64,000 nt of DNA, taken from contig PSQN01000001.1 in NCBI GenBank assembly GCA_002989075.1, positions 1,667,153-1,731,152 of the forward strand. The letters are read 5' to 3'. Below the pieces are notes generated by a model. That model was not told where the DNA came from. It ran no database searches and saw nothing but the letters and a program-made list of their open reading frames with translations. A program made the translations under genes and the position numbers. The DNA is from Arthonia radiata (taxonomy: Eukaryota > Ascomycota > Arthoniomycetes > Arthoniales > Arthoniaceae). Positions 32,393 through 45,300 of this stretch are shown here, one piece after another (positions within the stretch are counted from its first letter, which is position 1; the number at the start of each line of letters is the position of its first letter).

Positions 32393-35357
32393 TTAGCACC
32401 AATTCCTTTTAAATTTCCTTTTTAGAAAATATTTCCCCTACAACACCTATCGGCACCTCCGAACGATTCTATTATCAATCGACTCTAAATTTTTAGCCCA
32501 ATTTAACTATTAGAACAGAATTTCCTTTTTTTTCGGAAATCTCTAACTATATATTTGGCTATAGACTCCTCTCATAAGATTCCTAAACTTAAGGGCTCGA
32601 CTAATTAAGACATTTAGTCGATTCGAATAGAGGCCCTTTTAACTAAAAAGGGCTACGGTAATGTTATAATCCTCTTTTCCGGCTATTTAGCTAGAGATAT
32701 TACCGAAGCTAGCCGTTAAAAACGGTTAACAAGGGCAGCAGCCCTTATTCGACTAACTCTAGAGGACGGTCCCCTTATTTAAATAAAGGGGATCTATAAC
32801 TCTTTAGAGCTTTGAAATAGCCTAAAAAGATTATACGAATCGAAAGGTTTTAGTTCCGAGTTTCTAATTTGCAAGGAGCTCTTTAGCACTATACTTAATA
32901 AGGTAAAAAACCTTAAGCTTTACCTTGCTAAAATTAGACAATTAACGAACGATTTGGCAACCCGAGGACTAGCACTACCCAACAAGGTGGTAGCTACCTA
33001 CGTCCTTTACAATCTGACCTCCGAATACGAGCACACGGTGGCTATTATTAGCTAAAGCTACCGGCAAACGACTAGCGATATAAGTCTACAGGACTTATTT
33101 AGTTAACTTATAAACGAGTCTCGCCGAATCCGCGGTAGTATCCCAGCAGAAAAGGTTTTTACTGCAATAGACAATAAATCGACGTAAAGAACCCGAGAAT
33201 AATTAAAACCTTTAAGTAAAAACTAAGAAAAATGCCTCTTTTACAACAAAAAGGGGCATAAACCGGCAACTTGTTGGAAAAAATACCCAAACCTCCAGCT
33301 AAATTCCAACAAAAGCTCTAAAAACACCGATTTTTTAATGTTTTCTGTACATAGTTCTAACCTACAAGAAGAACAATGCTTTACAGCATTATTAGACAGA
33401 GTTAATCACTCTATTAATTCTTAAATCCTCGATATAGGCTCAATAAGCTATATTTACTTGAATATTGACCTTCTAACGGATATCCGGCCAACTAACCGAA
33501 TTATTTGTTAGGGAGGGGGAAAGTTAATCCGAGCCTTACAGACAGGCAAAGCAAAACTGTTCTTTAAGAATAAAACAATTGTCCTAGACAAAGTTTTGTT
33601 TGTTAAGGAATTTAGAATTAACCTCCTAAACTTTAATAAGCTTAGAAAGAGAGGAGGTAAGATAACTCTTAATTAAAATAAGCTAAAAGTTAATTGGGCC
33701 GGACAACTAACTATCGAGGGGCGGTATATTAACGGCCTAATAGTAATAGAAGCTCAGACTATTGATATAGTTCGATCTCTCTACACTATTTCTTTAAAAA
33801 CTAACCTTTAGCATTAACAAATAGGACATATAGGCAAAAACGCCTTAAAACAGCTTAAAAAGGTTGTTCTAGGAACAGATTATTCGAATAAATTGAGAGA
33901 TAATTGCTAAATTTACTTCGAAGCAAAGGCAACGGCTAAAGTTAGCTAAGAAACTCCGGACGAATCGATTAATTATTTGGAAAAAGTCTACTCAGATATT
34001 TGCGGGCCAATTGTACCGCAAACCCCTTCTAAAGGTCGATTATTTACTAGCTTTATAGACAATAAAACCTAGTATACAACTACCGAGGTACTACAGTCTA
34101 AAGACTAGATTTTCGATGCACTATTTACTTACATTACTCGAAAAGAAACGTAGTCCGAGCATCCTTTTAAAAGATTATACTTAGACAACGCAAAAGAATA
34201 CCGGAAAGGCCGGGTAAAACAGCTTCTAGAACAAAAAGAAGCTATTCTAACAATATCTGTACTGTATACTCTCTAGCAAAATAGACGAGCCGAACGCTTT
34301 AACTGAATAATTATTAGTAAAGTTCGAGCAATGCTTTATACCGCCGAGCTACTCTAGATATATTGGGGTAAAGCGCTAAAAGCAGCTATCTATATTTATA
34401 ACAGGACCCCTTATACCGGATTACCGGGATTTATTACCCTGTACGAAGCAAAATACGGCAAAAAACTGGATATCAGTACTATTAAAATCTAGGGCTCAGT
34501 TACTTATCTTAAAGAACCTAAACTAAAAAAACTAAACGCTAGAGTAACTATCTATATCCTAATAGACTACGGATCGAACCAATATAAGCTCTTAGACCCC
34601 AATAGCCGGAAGGTTTACTGAGGGAGAGACGTCTATATTCAAAAAGGAAAATTTGTTTAGGATCTACGGGGATCTACGGTTAATCGATTAACCAAAAGCA
34701 TTCCTAAAGAGCTCGAAGAACAACTAAAAGTTAAGTTTAAAAATAAGCTAAATTCAACCGCTAAATCTTAAGATAATAGGGAGGTACCTCCCAATAAAGA
34801 AGGAAGTCCTCTATATAAGAAACAGTATATCCCCCCTATATCTTAACAACTAGCGGACGAATCTAAACAAGAACTATACTAAACTAGAGCTCTAAACAAG
34901 TTTAACCTTCCTACCGAGTTAGATTATAGAAGTACCGAAGACTTTAGCCGGATAGACACCGATTGCGCCCAGAAAATAGATTTTATATACGAAAGCGCCG
35001 ACAAAAATTAGTTTAACGAGTTCTACAATAACCTAGAACAATACGCCGAGCAGGTCTTAGTCGTAGTTACTAAAGAGCACAATAACTTAAAAGAAATAAG
35101 GGCATCTAAGAATTAACCTTCTTGGCTAGATACAATGCAGTCGGAGCTCAAAGAGCTAGCTAACCAAGAAATCTAAATATTAACTAAGCTGCTGCCGAGT
35201 AGAAAGGCGCTAAAAGGGCGCTGGGTACTAAAGATTAAGTACCCCCCGGAGGGCGAGCCGATTTTTAAAGCCCGCTGGGTAGCTAAGGGCTGCTAGTAAA
35301 GACCCGACCTCAATTTTATAGAGACCTTTGCGAATATAGTAAATTCAATTACCTATC

Positions 35358-35553
35358 TGTAATGTATAAACGTCCCGATAGCGAATTAGAACGGAATATT
35401 ATCTATTTAGAAAGGCTACAATTCTAAGAGAATATCTTTCCTCTAGTGAACGTATCCCTTTCTAGTCTCCTTAATAATTAGCTTGAACACTAGTAGAGCC
35501 TATTTAGGCCCTCTTTGCTATCTAACTGCTCTCTGTTCTATATTTAGATTACA
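35358..35553 (+). repeat. Left LTR of the Gypsy element
   Basis: 196 bp with TGTAAT...ATTACA termini. By eye about one site in seven differs from the right LTR, and every difference I counted is a transition, pointing to RIP rather than age. Confidence 0.9.
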
Positions 35554-38500
35554 TTCTAATTATTCTAAACCTATAAGAGGGGCGGCCGGCAGTTAGACAC
35601 CTTATCGACGTCGCTTAAGGGTCAATCCGGTATAATCGAGTATAGCTGAGACTCTATATACACGTTAAAATAAATAATATTAAAATTAATTGATGGCCGG
35701 TGCTAACAAGTACCGTGTTCGAAGAGAACAAGTAAGAAACTAAGCACGCGACGGTAGTCGCTTTATATCCGCTATACAAGTAGAATACAGAGTATAGCAA
35801 AATATAGCTAACGCCGAAGAAGACTAGGACCCTTATATAGAATCTAGCGACGACAATAAGCAAGAGAGCTTACAAGCCGGTAAACAGACGCCGAGCAGAT
35901 TGCAAACTAAGAAGAACGATAGTCTAAATCAAAACAATAACGACGACGAAGGGGCTTACTAAGGCTTTAACTATAAAGAATCCCTCTTTAGCGTCTTCTT
36001 GAGCGTTAAGGTACAAAAGCTAAGACAAGAACTGCTAGTATAGCAGTAGCAGCATACTATTAAGAAGTTTAAGCTTAAAAAGCGAATACTCGAAGTTGAG
36101 CTCCAGTCTATTCGCAATTTGGAGGCTAATAGTAAGCGGCTACAGAGCGATTTAAGCCTTTAAAGCTAAATTAACGAGCTTCTTAAGAAAGAGGCGCTTA
36201 AGCTTAAGAGAGCTATAAGCTCTATAGGTACTTAATAAACTTAGATTATTAAGAAAAGATTTTAGATAGCTAACGTATCGGACTCCGACAACATTTATAT
36301 TATTATCTAGTACGTTTAGAGACTCTTTAAAGACTTAGCGGATAGATAGCAAACTTACGCTAAAAAGAATAAAGAGAAGACGTCGCTCTACGTATAAGCG
36401 TACTTTAAAGAATAAGTAATAGAATGTATCGTTAATCTAGCTACGGCTACTATAGCTAACGCAGAAAAGTTCTTTACGTCGACGTAGAGTTTAACGCAGA
36501 AGCTTAAGAACTTTCTAAGCTTTCTATAGAACAAAGAAACTAAGTTGCTAGGTAGCAAGATACCGAACCTAAATCGGGCCGTATTCTACTATATACGCTT
36601 ATCTTTATAGATTAAGGTAAAGCTAATTAAATAAAGTCTCTTAGAGAACCTACTTAAAGATATAAACAAGCTTCTAAAGAAAGTTTGTTAATATATAAAT
36701 ATTAATTATAGTATATCGCAGGACGCCCGCAACACTAATATAAACCGAGATCGCTCCGGTAGCGGATCGGGTACAAACTGTAGTAGTTATAACGCTAGAG
36801 CATCTCTACAGAGGTCGGACCGCGGACAAGGCGGTTTATACTAAGAACGAGGCAACTTACTGGTTTAATAAAGAGACAATAGCTCTGCCGCATAGAGGCA
36901 ACTAGGGTCGACATACAGTAAGACAAATATTACCTACTTTATATACAATTAGAAAGGGTATTATGCTACTAAATATACTACGCTCTAAATTAGTGTTAAT
37001 TCGACGCTAGTTAGGCAGAGAAACGACAGGCCTCGAGAGTAAGCCTCGCGTTTTTAAAGCTTAAGGCTGTCAATTAACGGCGAGGACAAATTAAAGTCTT
37101 AATATAGCTAGATAGGTCGCTGCAAGAGGTCCTCGCGCTAGTAGATTTCGATATAGAGATTAATCTTATTAATTATCGTATTATACTTAAAAGAGGATAG
37201 CAAAAATTATATAAAGTAAAGCTCCTGTATACTAAGTTTCTTAATAAAAATAAGCTGCAGCTTTACAGCGCTTATAACGTAAATATAACCGTAAGAAACG
37301 TATATAAAGAGGAACAGTATTGCTAACTCCGCCTATATTTAACTAACTTTATAGAATATAGCCTTGTCTTAGAATATCTATAGCTTAAGTAAGTTAAGCT
37401 CTAAATTAGCTAGACGATAAGAATAATTGCTTGGAGAAACCTTTCTGCGCCTAAAGAACGGGTAGCAGGAGCTAAATCTGTTGAGATTATTAATAAAGAC
37501 GTAATTTTAGTATATTTATAAAGAGGCGAACAGTACTACTCTACGATTCTATAGATAAAAGCGAATAAACGTTATAAGTATTAAATAGCGGTTCTATTAG
37601 ACGTTAGTTCGCCGCTAGACCGGACTCTAGATAGCGAGCCTAAGAAAGTAGAGAAGCGAGATAAGCTTCCTCCTTAGTACGCTAAATATAAAGATATCTT
37701 TTCTAAAGAACTATCGAGTAAGCTTGCGCCGCTTAGTAAGCATACTTATTAAATCGAGCTTAAGAATAGTATAGAACCTCCGTATAAGCTAATCTACCCT
37801 ATATCGTAAAATAAGCTAAAAACGCTCCGAAAGTATCTAAATACTATAATTAAGAAAGAATAGATACAACCCTTTATTAGTTTAGCGGGTGCTTTAGTCT
37901 TGTTTATACTTAAGGCAGACAAATCGTTGAGACTATATGTTAACTACCGCGGTTTAAATAATATAACTATAAAGAATCGCTACGCATTGCCGCTAGTCTC
38001 TAAGATTCTTAATCGTCTGTAAGGCTCGAAGGTATTTATAAAGCTTAATCTTTACGATACTTATTACTATATCTGTATCCGTAAAGAGAATAAGTAGAAG
38101 ATAGCGTTTTGTATCCGATACGGGCACTATAAATACCTAGTAATACCTTTTAGACTAGCAAACGCCCCTGCTACGTTTCAGATATATATCTATAAAGCTA
38201 TAGGTAATCTTGTTGATACCGTATATATCGTTTATATAAACAATATCTTAATTTTCTCTAAAGACAAGGAAAGCTATAAAGGCTATATTAAAGAAGTTCT
38301 ACAAAGACTCTATAAATAGGGTTTATTTATAAAGCTGTCTAAATGTTAATTTTATACTACTAAGGTTTCTTTCCTAAAGTTTACTGTAAAAGTTAATAAT
38401 ATTAAAATAGACCTAGAAAGAGTGCAGACTATAGCTAAATAGCTAGTTTCTACCACCGTAAAGTAGATTCTGTTCTTCCTGAGATTCGTAAACTTCTACC

Positions 38501-41500
38501 GGCGATTTATCTACAGATTTAGCCGCATCGTAGTATTAATAAACGCACTAACGAAAGATATTAAGTTTATCTAGAGCAAAGTCTAATAAAAAGCTTTTAA
38601 AGCGCTAAAGCAAGTTTTTATAAATATATTAGTACTAACGTACTTTAACTCGGTACTATCGATTGTTTTAATAACTAACGCATTAGACTTTATAATAGTA
38701 GACATCTTACTTTAGCTAAGGAGAGATAGCCGATTACTATTGCTATTAAATATTAACTTAGACTTGCTTACACTAGATATAGCGGACACCGCCTAGACTA
38801 GTACTAATAATAAGGCAAATATATATCTATATCCGATAGCGTTCTTTTTAAAGAAATTTATAGACGCTGAGCTAAGATATAATACCTATAATAAAGAGCT
38901 TATAACAATATAGGCTAGCTTTAAGTACTAGCGCTATTATCTTATTGATATACAGTACTTAGTAAAGATCGTAACAGACTACAATAATCTATAGTATTTT
39001 ATAACAACAAAAGTATTGTCTTGCCGATAGGCGCGCTAGATAGAAGACCTATTAGTATTTAACTTTAAAATACTATACTATACGGATAGCAAGAACTTAG
39101 TAGACGCGCCGTCGCGCCGTCTAGATTATAAGAATTTATATAGAGTAAAGGAAGATAACGCTAATAAGATGTTACCGAGCCTATAGTAGAAGCTTAGGAG
39201 AGGTACTACTTTACTTAGTACTAAGGAAAAGCCCTTTAGCCTAGAAGAAGGTATAATTACTATCTTAATTATATTGCTTAAAAATTAGTTTAAATACTAT
39301 TAGCGGTTTAGTTACCGATCTAAAACCCTAGACGCGACTATAATCTAAATTAAAGGTAGATTAGAGTTAGATACAGACCTTATATAGAACGCTTAAAAGT
39401 AAGAAATGCGTCTATCTTTCTCTACTAATATAGAGTCTTTTTCGATAGCTCTCGTATTACGAGTTAAGATAGTTGTAGCTATCGCTCTTAAAATAGCTTA
39501 CAATAATACTTCTTAGGGTCTTGCGACTCTAATCCTTAAAGTCTAGTAGAGGGACGCCTTTATAAAGCAGAAAGTATTGGAGTAAAAATTATTAGCTAGG
39601 ACTAAAGGTCAGTAGAGTAATAAAACAGCAATAGATCGCCGTTAAGCTGATATAAGAAAGCGCTGTGCGAGTCGAATCGACTTAGATACCTTAATAGGGC
39701 CTAACTCGAACTCTAAGTCTCTAAAGTACATAAAATAGTTAGTCGACAGCTACAGGTTGTTGCGCTAAGATAGTAAAATCTAAATACTAGAATGCTCTGC
39801 GTTAAAGCTTAAAATTATAAGCAGAAATTATAATAATAAGCTTGCTGACTACTTTAAGGTTAAGAAGACCCTTAAAATTCTAAGACGCAAATATACGTAA
39901 GAAAAGATAGTAACGTATATTAAAAACTTTATTGCTAAATATAATATATACTAACAGATAGCCGTAATGAGGTATAAGTTATATAGCAAAATAGCAGCGA
40001 TATTGGTTCCGATTAATCTCTTTAAGGACCTATCTTTAGACTTTATTGTTAAACTACCGATAGTTCTTTTAAAAAACGGGGACATTGTTAATTTAATTCT
40101 TATAATCGTAGACCGCTTCTTTAAGTTTATAACCTATATTTTAGTTAGTAAAATTATAGATGCTATAGAGCTGATAAAAGTGCTTTATAAACATTAGGCA
40201 AAAATATTGAGATTCTTAAGAAGCCTCTTTCTAACAGAAGATCTATATTTACTAGCTTATATTGAAGTATCTTCTACCAGTATTTGGCTGTAAAACGAAG
40301 ATTGAGTATAGTATTTTACCCTCAAACTGATAGCTAAACCGAGCGCTAGAACTAGAAGCTTAAAAACTACCTGTATATCTATATCTCTTAAGATTAAGAT
40401 AATTAGTATGAGTATTTAGAAGAAGCTGCTTTTACGTACAATTTAAAAGTTTATTCATTAACAAAAATTTTGCCGATTAAATGTACGTTCGGTTGCGTTA
40501 CAGACGTACTAGACGGCGCGCCGCCGCTAGATTAGCACCGTACCGTAGTTAAGCTAAACAACCTTTCTGTCGGTAAGGATACCTCCTGTTAAGGGGGAAG
40601 GTAGTCTAAACCAGAACATTCTATAATAGTTAAGTATATAGAAGAACGTCTTCTCCGCCAACAAGAAATAAAGCAGCAGCTAGAAAAAGCTTAGCGTCTA
40701 TAAATAGAATAATATAACACTAAGTATATATTAAAACACTATATAGTAGGTAACTTAGTACTGCTGTCGTTAAAGAACCTTAAGACAAAGAGGTCAATAA
40801 AGAAGCTTAATAATCGAAGCTTAGGACTATTTAGAATCCTTAAGAAAGTAGGTAAACAAGCTTACTAGCTAATACTACTAAACTTCTATCGCATTTACTC
40901 TATCTTCTATATATTCTTACTAGAGCTATATCGCCGTCGGCCTAGTATAGAACCGTCTAGTCTAGTTAAAGTCGATAATAGTAAAGAATGGCTCGTTAAG
41001 GCGATCTGCTTTAAAATTAAGAATAAAGACTAGTATTAGACCAAGTAGTAGGGGTAGTTAGAGGCAAATAACATAATAGAGCCGCGAATATATCTTAAAG
41101 ACTCTAACGCCCTTAAGAAATTTAAGAAGCGTAAAGACGCTAAGCCGAGAGGCAAGCGTCTAAGATAAACTAGACAATATAGATAAGAAAGAGCTACAAG
41201 CCTACGCAATTAGCCTACAATATAACGCCGAAGAGAAGATAGATTACTTTAAGTATAGTTTAGAATATAGAATTAGTATAGTATTAAACTCTAAGACTAT
41301 TTATATATAATTATAAAGCTTAAGCTATAAGAAAGCTAAAATAAGACTTATACAGAAAGAAAATATAGAACTATTTTAATAGGCCAAGAAAAACTACTTA
41401 TACAGACTAAAACTCTAGCCAAACAAAAGGTAGAAAACTATAAGAAGACTATCTAAACTAGTACCGAAGTTAGTATAGATCGGCGGTATAATACTACTTA

Positions 41501-43174
41501 ACCTAGCCGCGACTACTATCGACGCGGTTCTAAATCTAATTAACTAGATCTACTATAGCTAGCTTATAAGAAGTCTTATTTATAGGCGGCTAAGGGCCGT
41601 ACAACCCTATACTAGAATCGAAGCTCTAGCGTAGTACCTTAATACGCTTAAAATTGTTAGTATTAGTCTACTCGACCGACTTAGTGCTTAGACCGCGCTA
41701 CTAGGTCTATAGCTAAACGTAAAAGGCGCAAAGTAGAGTAAGATAGTCGTCGTAGAAAGACTCTTCGTTATTTTAGACGTCCTCGCTAGAGGTTAAGAAG
41801 AAGTTAGCGCGTACGAGAAGGTTGTAGGTACGTCTCTATCAAGTAGAAACCTAGTATACGTTAATATAGAGTTAATTAGTATCTAAGACGAAGAAGGTAT
41901 TAAACTTACTATCTTATACTTGTCTCTCGACTTTTTAATACTAGTACAGCGAGTATACTTAGCGTACTATCTCTTAGACTACTTATAGGTCTAGTCCTCG
42001 TAATACTTAAAATTAAAGTTTGCGAAAGAACTACTATATACAGCTATATCGCTAAATAAGGCCTTTATACAACGGCAGCATACTCAGACGTAAGCCTCTA
42101 GCTAAGGCTAAATTAACGTAGATACAGCGCGAAAAGCGGGATTCGAGAAGGTAGACCAGCAAGACTTTATAGACGACTCGGGCTTATAAGCAGTACCACG
42201 GTAATAAAGAGAATAAACGATTTTATTATCGTTAGAGTTATTTTTATAGACGTAATACTTTTAACGAGCTAAAATGCTAACATTTAGACTAAAATAAAGC
42301 AATAAAAGATAGTAGACTTACAAAGAGTCATAAAAGTTAGAAATACGCTATCTAGTTTAAGAGAGCGTAGACCAGAAGAAGTTACAGATAATTTAAAAAT
42401 TAATAAAGCAACTTTAAAAGCTTTCTTCTTACGGACGTTATAAAGGAGAGCTTTAGAATTAACGGCGGCTTTAGAGTCCTTAATGCCGTAAGTTAAGCGA
42501 CAAGTTGGCGCTTTAGAAGAGCTCGCTCTAGCAGCGAGTTTGTTAACAGGGTTAAAACCCGATATAGTAGAGATCGTAAAGGCGAATTAGAGGCAATCTA
42601 ACACTAAATTAGCTATAAACTTATTACCTAAGAAGAGAAGTAAAGGCTTACTAAAGAAGAGAAGCTTATAGGTTAAGTAGAAGAGTATAATAATGTTAAA
42701 GAAAGAAAGAGAAAGTTTAAAAGAATAAGAGCCTTGTTTTATATCTATTGTTAGATATTAATAACAAAGCTTCCGCCTATAGATACTAATATAGAAGTAA
42801 AGAAGCCTATTTACGTAGATTGCTACTACCTATAGAGGCAATTAATTAGTAAAAGCGTGTATAAGAGTATATAAAAGAACGCAAAATTAGGTAAAAATAA
42901 TATACAACCTTACTACCGAGCTTATAACTTAGGCTCGAGAGCTTTAAATTAAAAGTAAAGCTCAGCACTATAACTCGGTACTATAGAAAACCAGCACTAA
43001 ACAACGTATAGAATAATAGTAAGCAACATTACTCTTTTCCCGACTGAACGTAAACATAAGCCAGTAGGTTTTTAACAAGGTTGTTGCTCTGCGTAAGACA
43101 ATAAGTAGAAGGTACGATAGAGATAGCAGATTACACCCGGATCGAGAGCGATTCTCCTTAAGAAGGAAGATAGT

Positions 43175-43370
43175 TATAATATATAAACGTCCCGATAGCA
43201 AATTAAAGCAGAATGTTGCCTATTTGGGAAGACTGCGATTCTAGGAGGATATCTTCCCTCTAGTGGACGCATCCCTTTCTGGTCTCCTTAATAATTAGCT
43301 TGAACACTAGTAGAGCCTATTTAGGCCCTTTTTGCCACCTAACTGCTCCCTGCTCTATACCTAGATTACA
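43175..43370 (+). repeat. Right LTR of the Gypsy element
   Basis: 196 bp, the same length as its partner with no insertion or deletion between them, preceded by the purine-rich AAGAAGGAAGATAG. The host Copia sequence resumes directly after its duplication. Confidence 0.9.
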
Positions 43371-44793
43371 CTACCGGCTTATACTAGCCTTAGCAGCAGA
43401 GAAAGACTAGAAAATAAAGCAATGGGACGTAAAATCAGCTTATTCTAACGCAAAGTTAGACGAGATTGTCTATATCGAGCAACCAACTGGCCTATCTAAC
43501 GGAACTAATAAAGTTTGTTGAATAAAGAAGGCCCTTTACGGTCTAAAACAGGCCGGCCGACAGTAGAAAGCCTATCTTCAAGAATTACTAAGGGGAATAG
43601 GTTTCAAACCTCTAGTATCCGATCAGTCGGTTTATATTTAAAGAACCGGAAAGAAGGCAATTTTAATTGCCTATATAGACAATATATTAGCTGTATCCGA
43701 TTCTACCAAAACAATCTTTAGAATCTACCAGGAACTAAACAAAACTCTTACGGTTAAGAACTTAGAAGACGTTAGTAAGTTCCTAGGAATTAAAATTACT
43801 CGAGATCGCCCGGCGAAAACGATTTGCCTAGACCAGTCGACTTATTTGGCTAAAATTTTAACCAAATACTCGAAGAAAAACGGCCGAATGCCCGGGAAAA
43901 TACTGCAACCCGTCGGCTTAAAATTGGCACCAAATCCTAACTAAGCTAGTAGTACCAATATTTCTAATTATAAGCAACAAATTGGGTCGATTTTGTATCT
44001 AACAACAAAGAAAAGACCCAATATTAACTTTAAAACTAGCCTACTAGCCCGGTAAATATCGAATCCTAGCGAGAAGCACTAAAAAGTATTAAGTAGCCTT
44101 TAGACTTACTTAGATAAAACTACTAACATTAGACTATACTAAAAATCTCCCTCAATAGACGGTATAACCGGCTATTGTAACGAAGATTAGAGAGAGAACC
44201 TCGAAACCAGAAGATCGACTACCGGCTATATCTTTCTACTTAGAAACGGAGCCCTTAGCTAGAATTCGAAGCTACAAAAAACGGTCGCCTTAAGCTCTTA
44301 TAAGAATAAATATATAGCCCTTAAAGAAGCTATAAAGGAACAGTTATTTATCCGATTAATTGCTACCAAACTGTCCGGAATTTTAAAAGAAAATTCGATT
44401 ACTACCGTTTTAGCGGGTACTTTTAAAAAGTCTGCGGATAAAAAGACTCGGCGGGCTCTAACGCACCAGGCAAGTATATATTTACCCGGGCAAGCCGGTT
44501 AAATTAGACCGGAGACCCCGGTTTTGCCGGTAAAACTGTTACTTACCGACAGCAATTCAGCAAAAGAACTTACAAAAAACCCTACCTTCCGAGCTAAATC
44601 TAAGCATATTGATATACAGTATCACTATATTAGAGAAAACGTTTAGATAGGCCAAACAGAGCTCAAATACGTTTCTATAAAGGAACAATTAGCAGACAGT
44701 TTAACAAAACCGATCGACTTAGCTAAAATACTAACGTTTAGAACTCAAATTAGCTTACAATCCAGCTAAAACAACTAGTCGATTAAGGAGGTA

Positions 44794-45300
44794 TGTTAGA
44801 AATTAACCAACTAGCTGGTTAGCCGGAACCTCTAGAGGTCTAGAGTATTAAATAGGTCCTACTAGCTGTCTCGGTCTAAAATAGAACAAACCTTTTACCT
44901 AAAGGGTCGGGCCTAGTAGCCCGAGTTTAGGACAAAAAGGAGCATTGTACGACCTATTCTAGACAGCTGGCCTGTAGTCTAAGACAACATAGAATAAACT
45001 TAGAGACTAATAGTTTTAGATAGACAGAATTACTGTCTTATACGGTAAGTTACGGGTTATCTAGCCTCTATTAAAAGAACAGATATCTAGTAAGTTCTGT
45101 ACAGACTACTAAACTTAGATATATAAGTTAGAATCTCTTTAGAGAATTTTAGCTAATAAGACAGACAATATAATAATAGCTTCTCCTTGCTACTAAGTAT
45201 TGTACCTATATTAAGCCTAAGTATTGTACCAGTCTTAAGCTGGTCTCGTCTTTCTACTCTTTATAGTAGTATTCTTCTTCTTCCCTGCACCTTTTTAACA
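44794..45300 (+). repeat. Right LTR of the Copia element
   Basis: About 507 bp, opening TGTTAGAAATTAACC and ending TTTTTAACA. It is preceded by the purine-rich tract AAGGAGG and followed directly by the AATAG duplication. Confidence 0.9.

Larger units (their letters stand above)
35358..43370 (+). mobile_element. Ty3/Gypsy (chromovirus-like) LTR retrotransposon fossil inside the Copia element
   Basis: About 8.0 kb between two 196-bp LTRs, flanked by CTATC (35353-35357) and CTACC (43371-43375), a 5-bp duplication differing by one transition. Parts in order: gag-like region with a coiled coil at about 36.0-36.2 kb and a zinc knuckle near 36.95 kb, protease about 37.1-37.3 kb, reverse transcriptase about 37.75-38.6 kb, RNase H to about 39.15 kb, integrase core around 39.97-40.2 kb, and a chromodomain-like end near 41.0 kb. 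RT before integrase and a terminal chromodomain indicate a chromovirus. Dozens of breaks from RIP; the youngest layer of the nest. About 2 kb before the right LTR is unassigned. Confidence 0.9.
31870..45300 (+). mobile_element. Ty1/Copia LTR retrotransposon fossil, carrying a Gypsy insertion
   Basis: The termini are two LTRs of about 508 bp. The element is flanked by the 5-bp duplication AATAG (31865-31869 and 45301-45305). Order of parts: gag with a zinc knuckle near 33.25 kb, protease about 33.4 kb, integrase about 33.8-34.65 kb, start of reverse transcriptase about 35.1-35.35 kb, then the Gypsy insertion, then the rest of RT and RNase H at 43.4-44.75 kb. Integrase before RT defines Copia. 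A purine-rich tract precedes the right LTR. Boundaries look whole but the coding part is broken at dozens of places by RIP. It is younger than the LINE it entered. Confidence 0.9.

Noticed and set aside
35654-35863. 69-codon minus-strand hydrophobic frame
   Set aside because: A chance frame in AT-rich Gypsy DNA; the element's parts read on the plus strand.
42968-43201. 77-codon minus-strand frame
   Set aside because: It crosses into the right LTR of the Gypsy element and has no motif.
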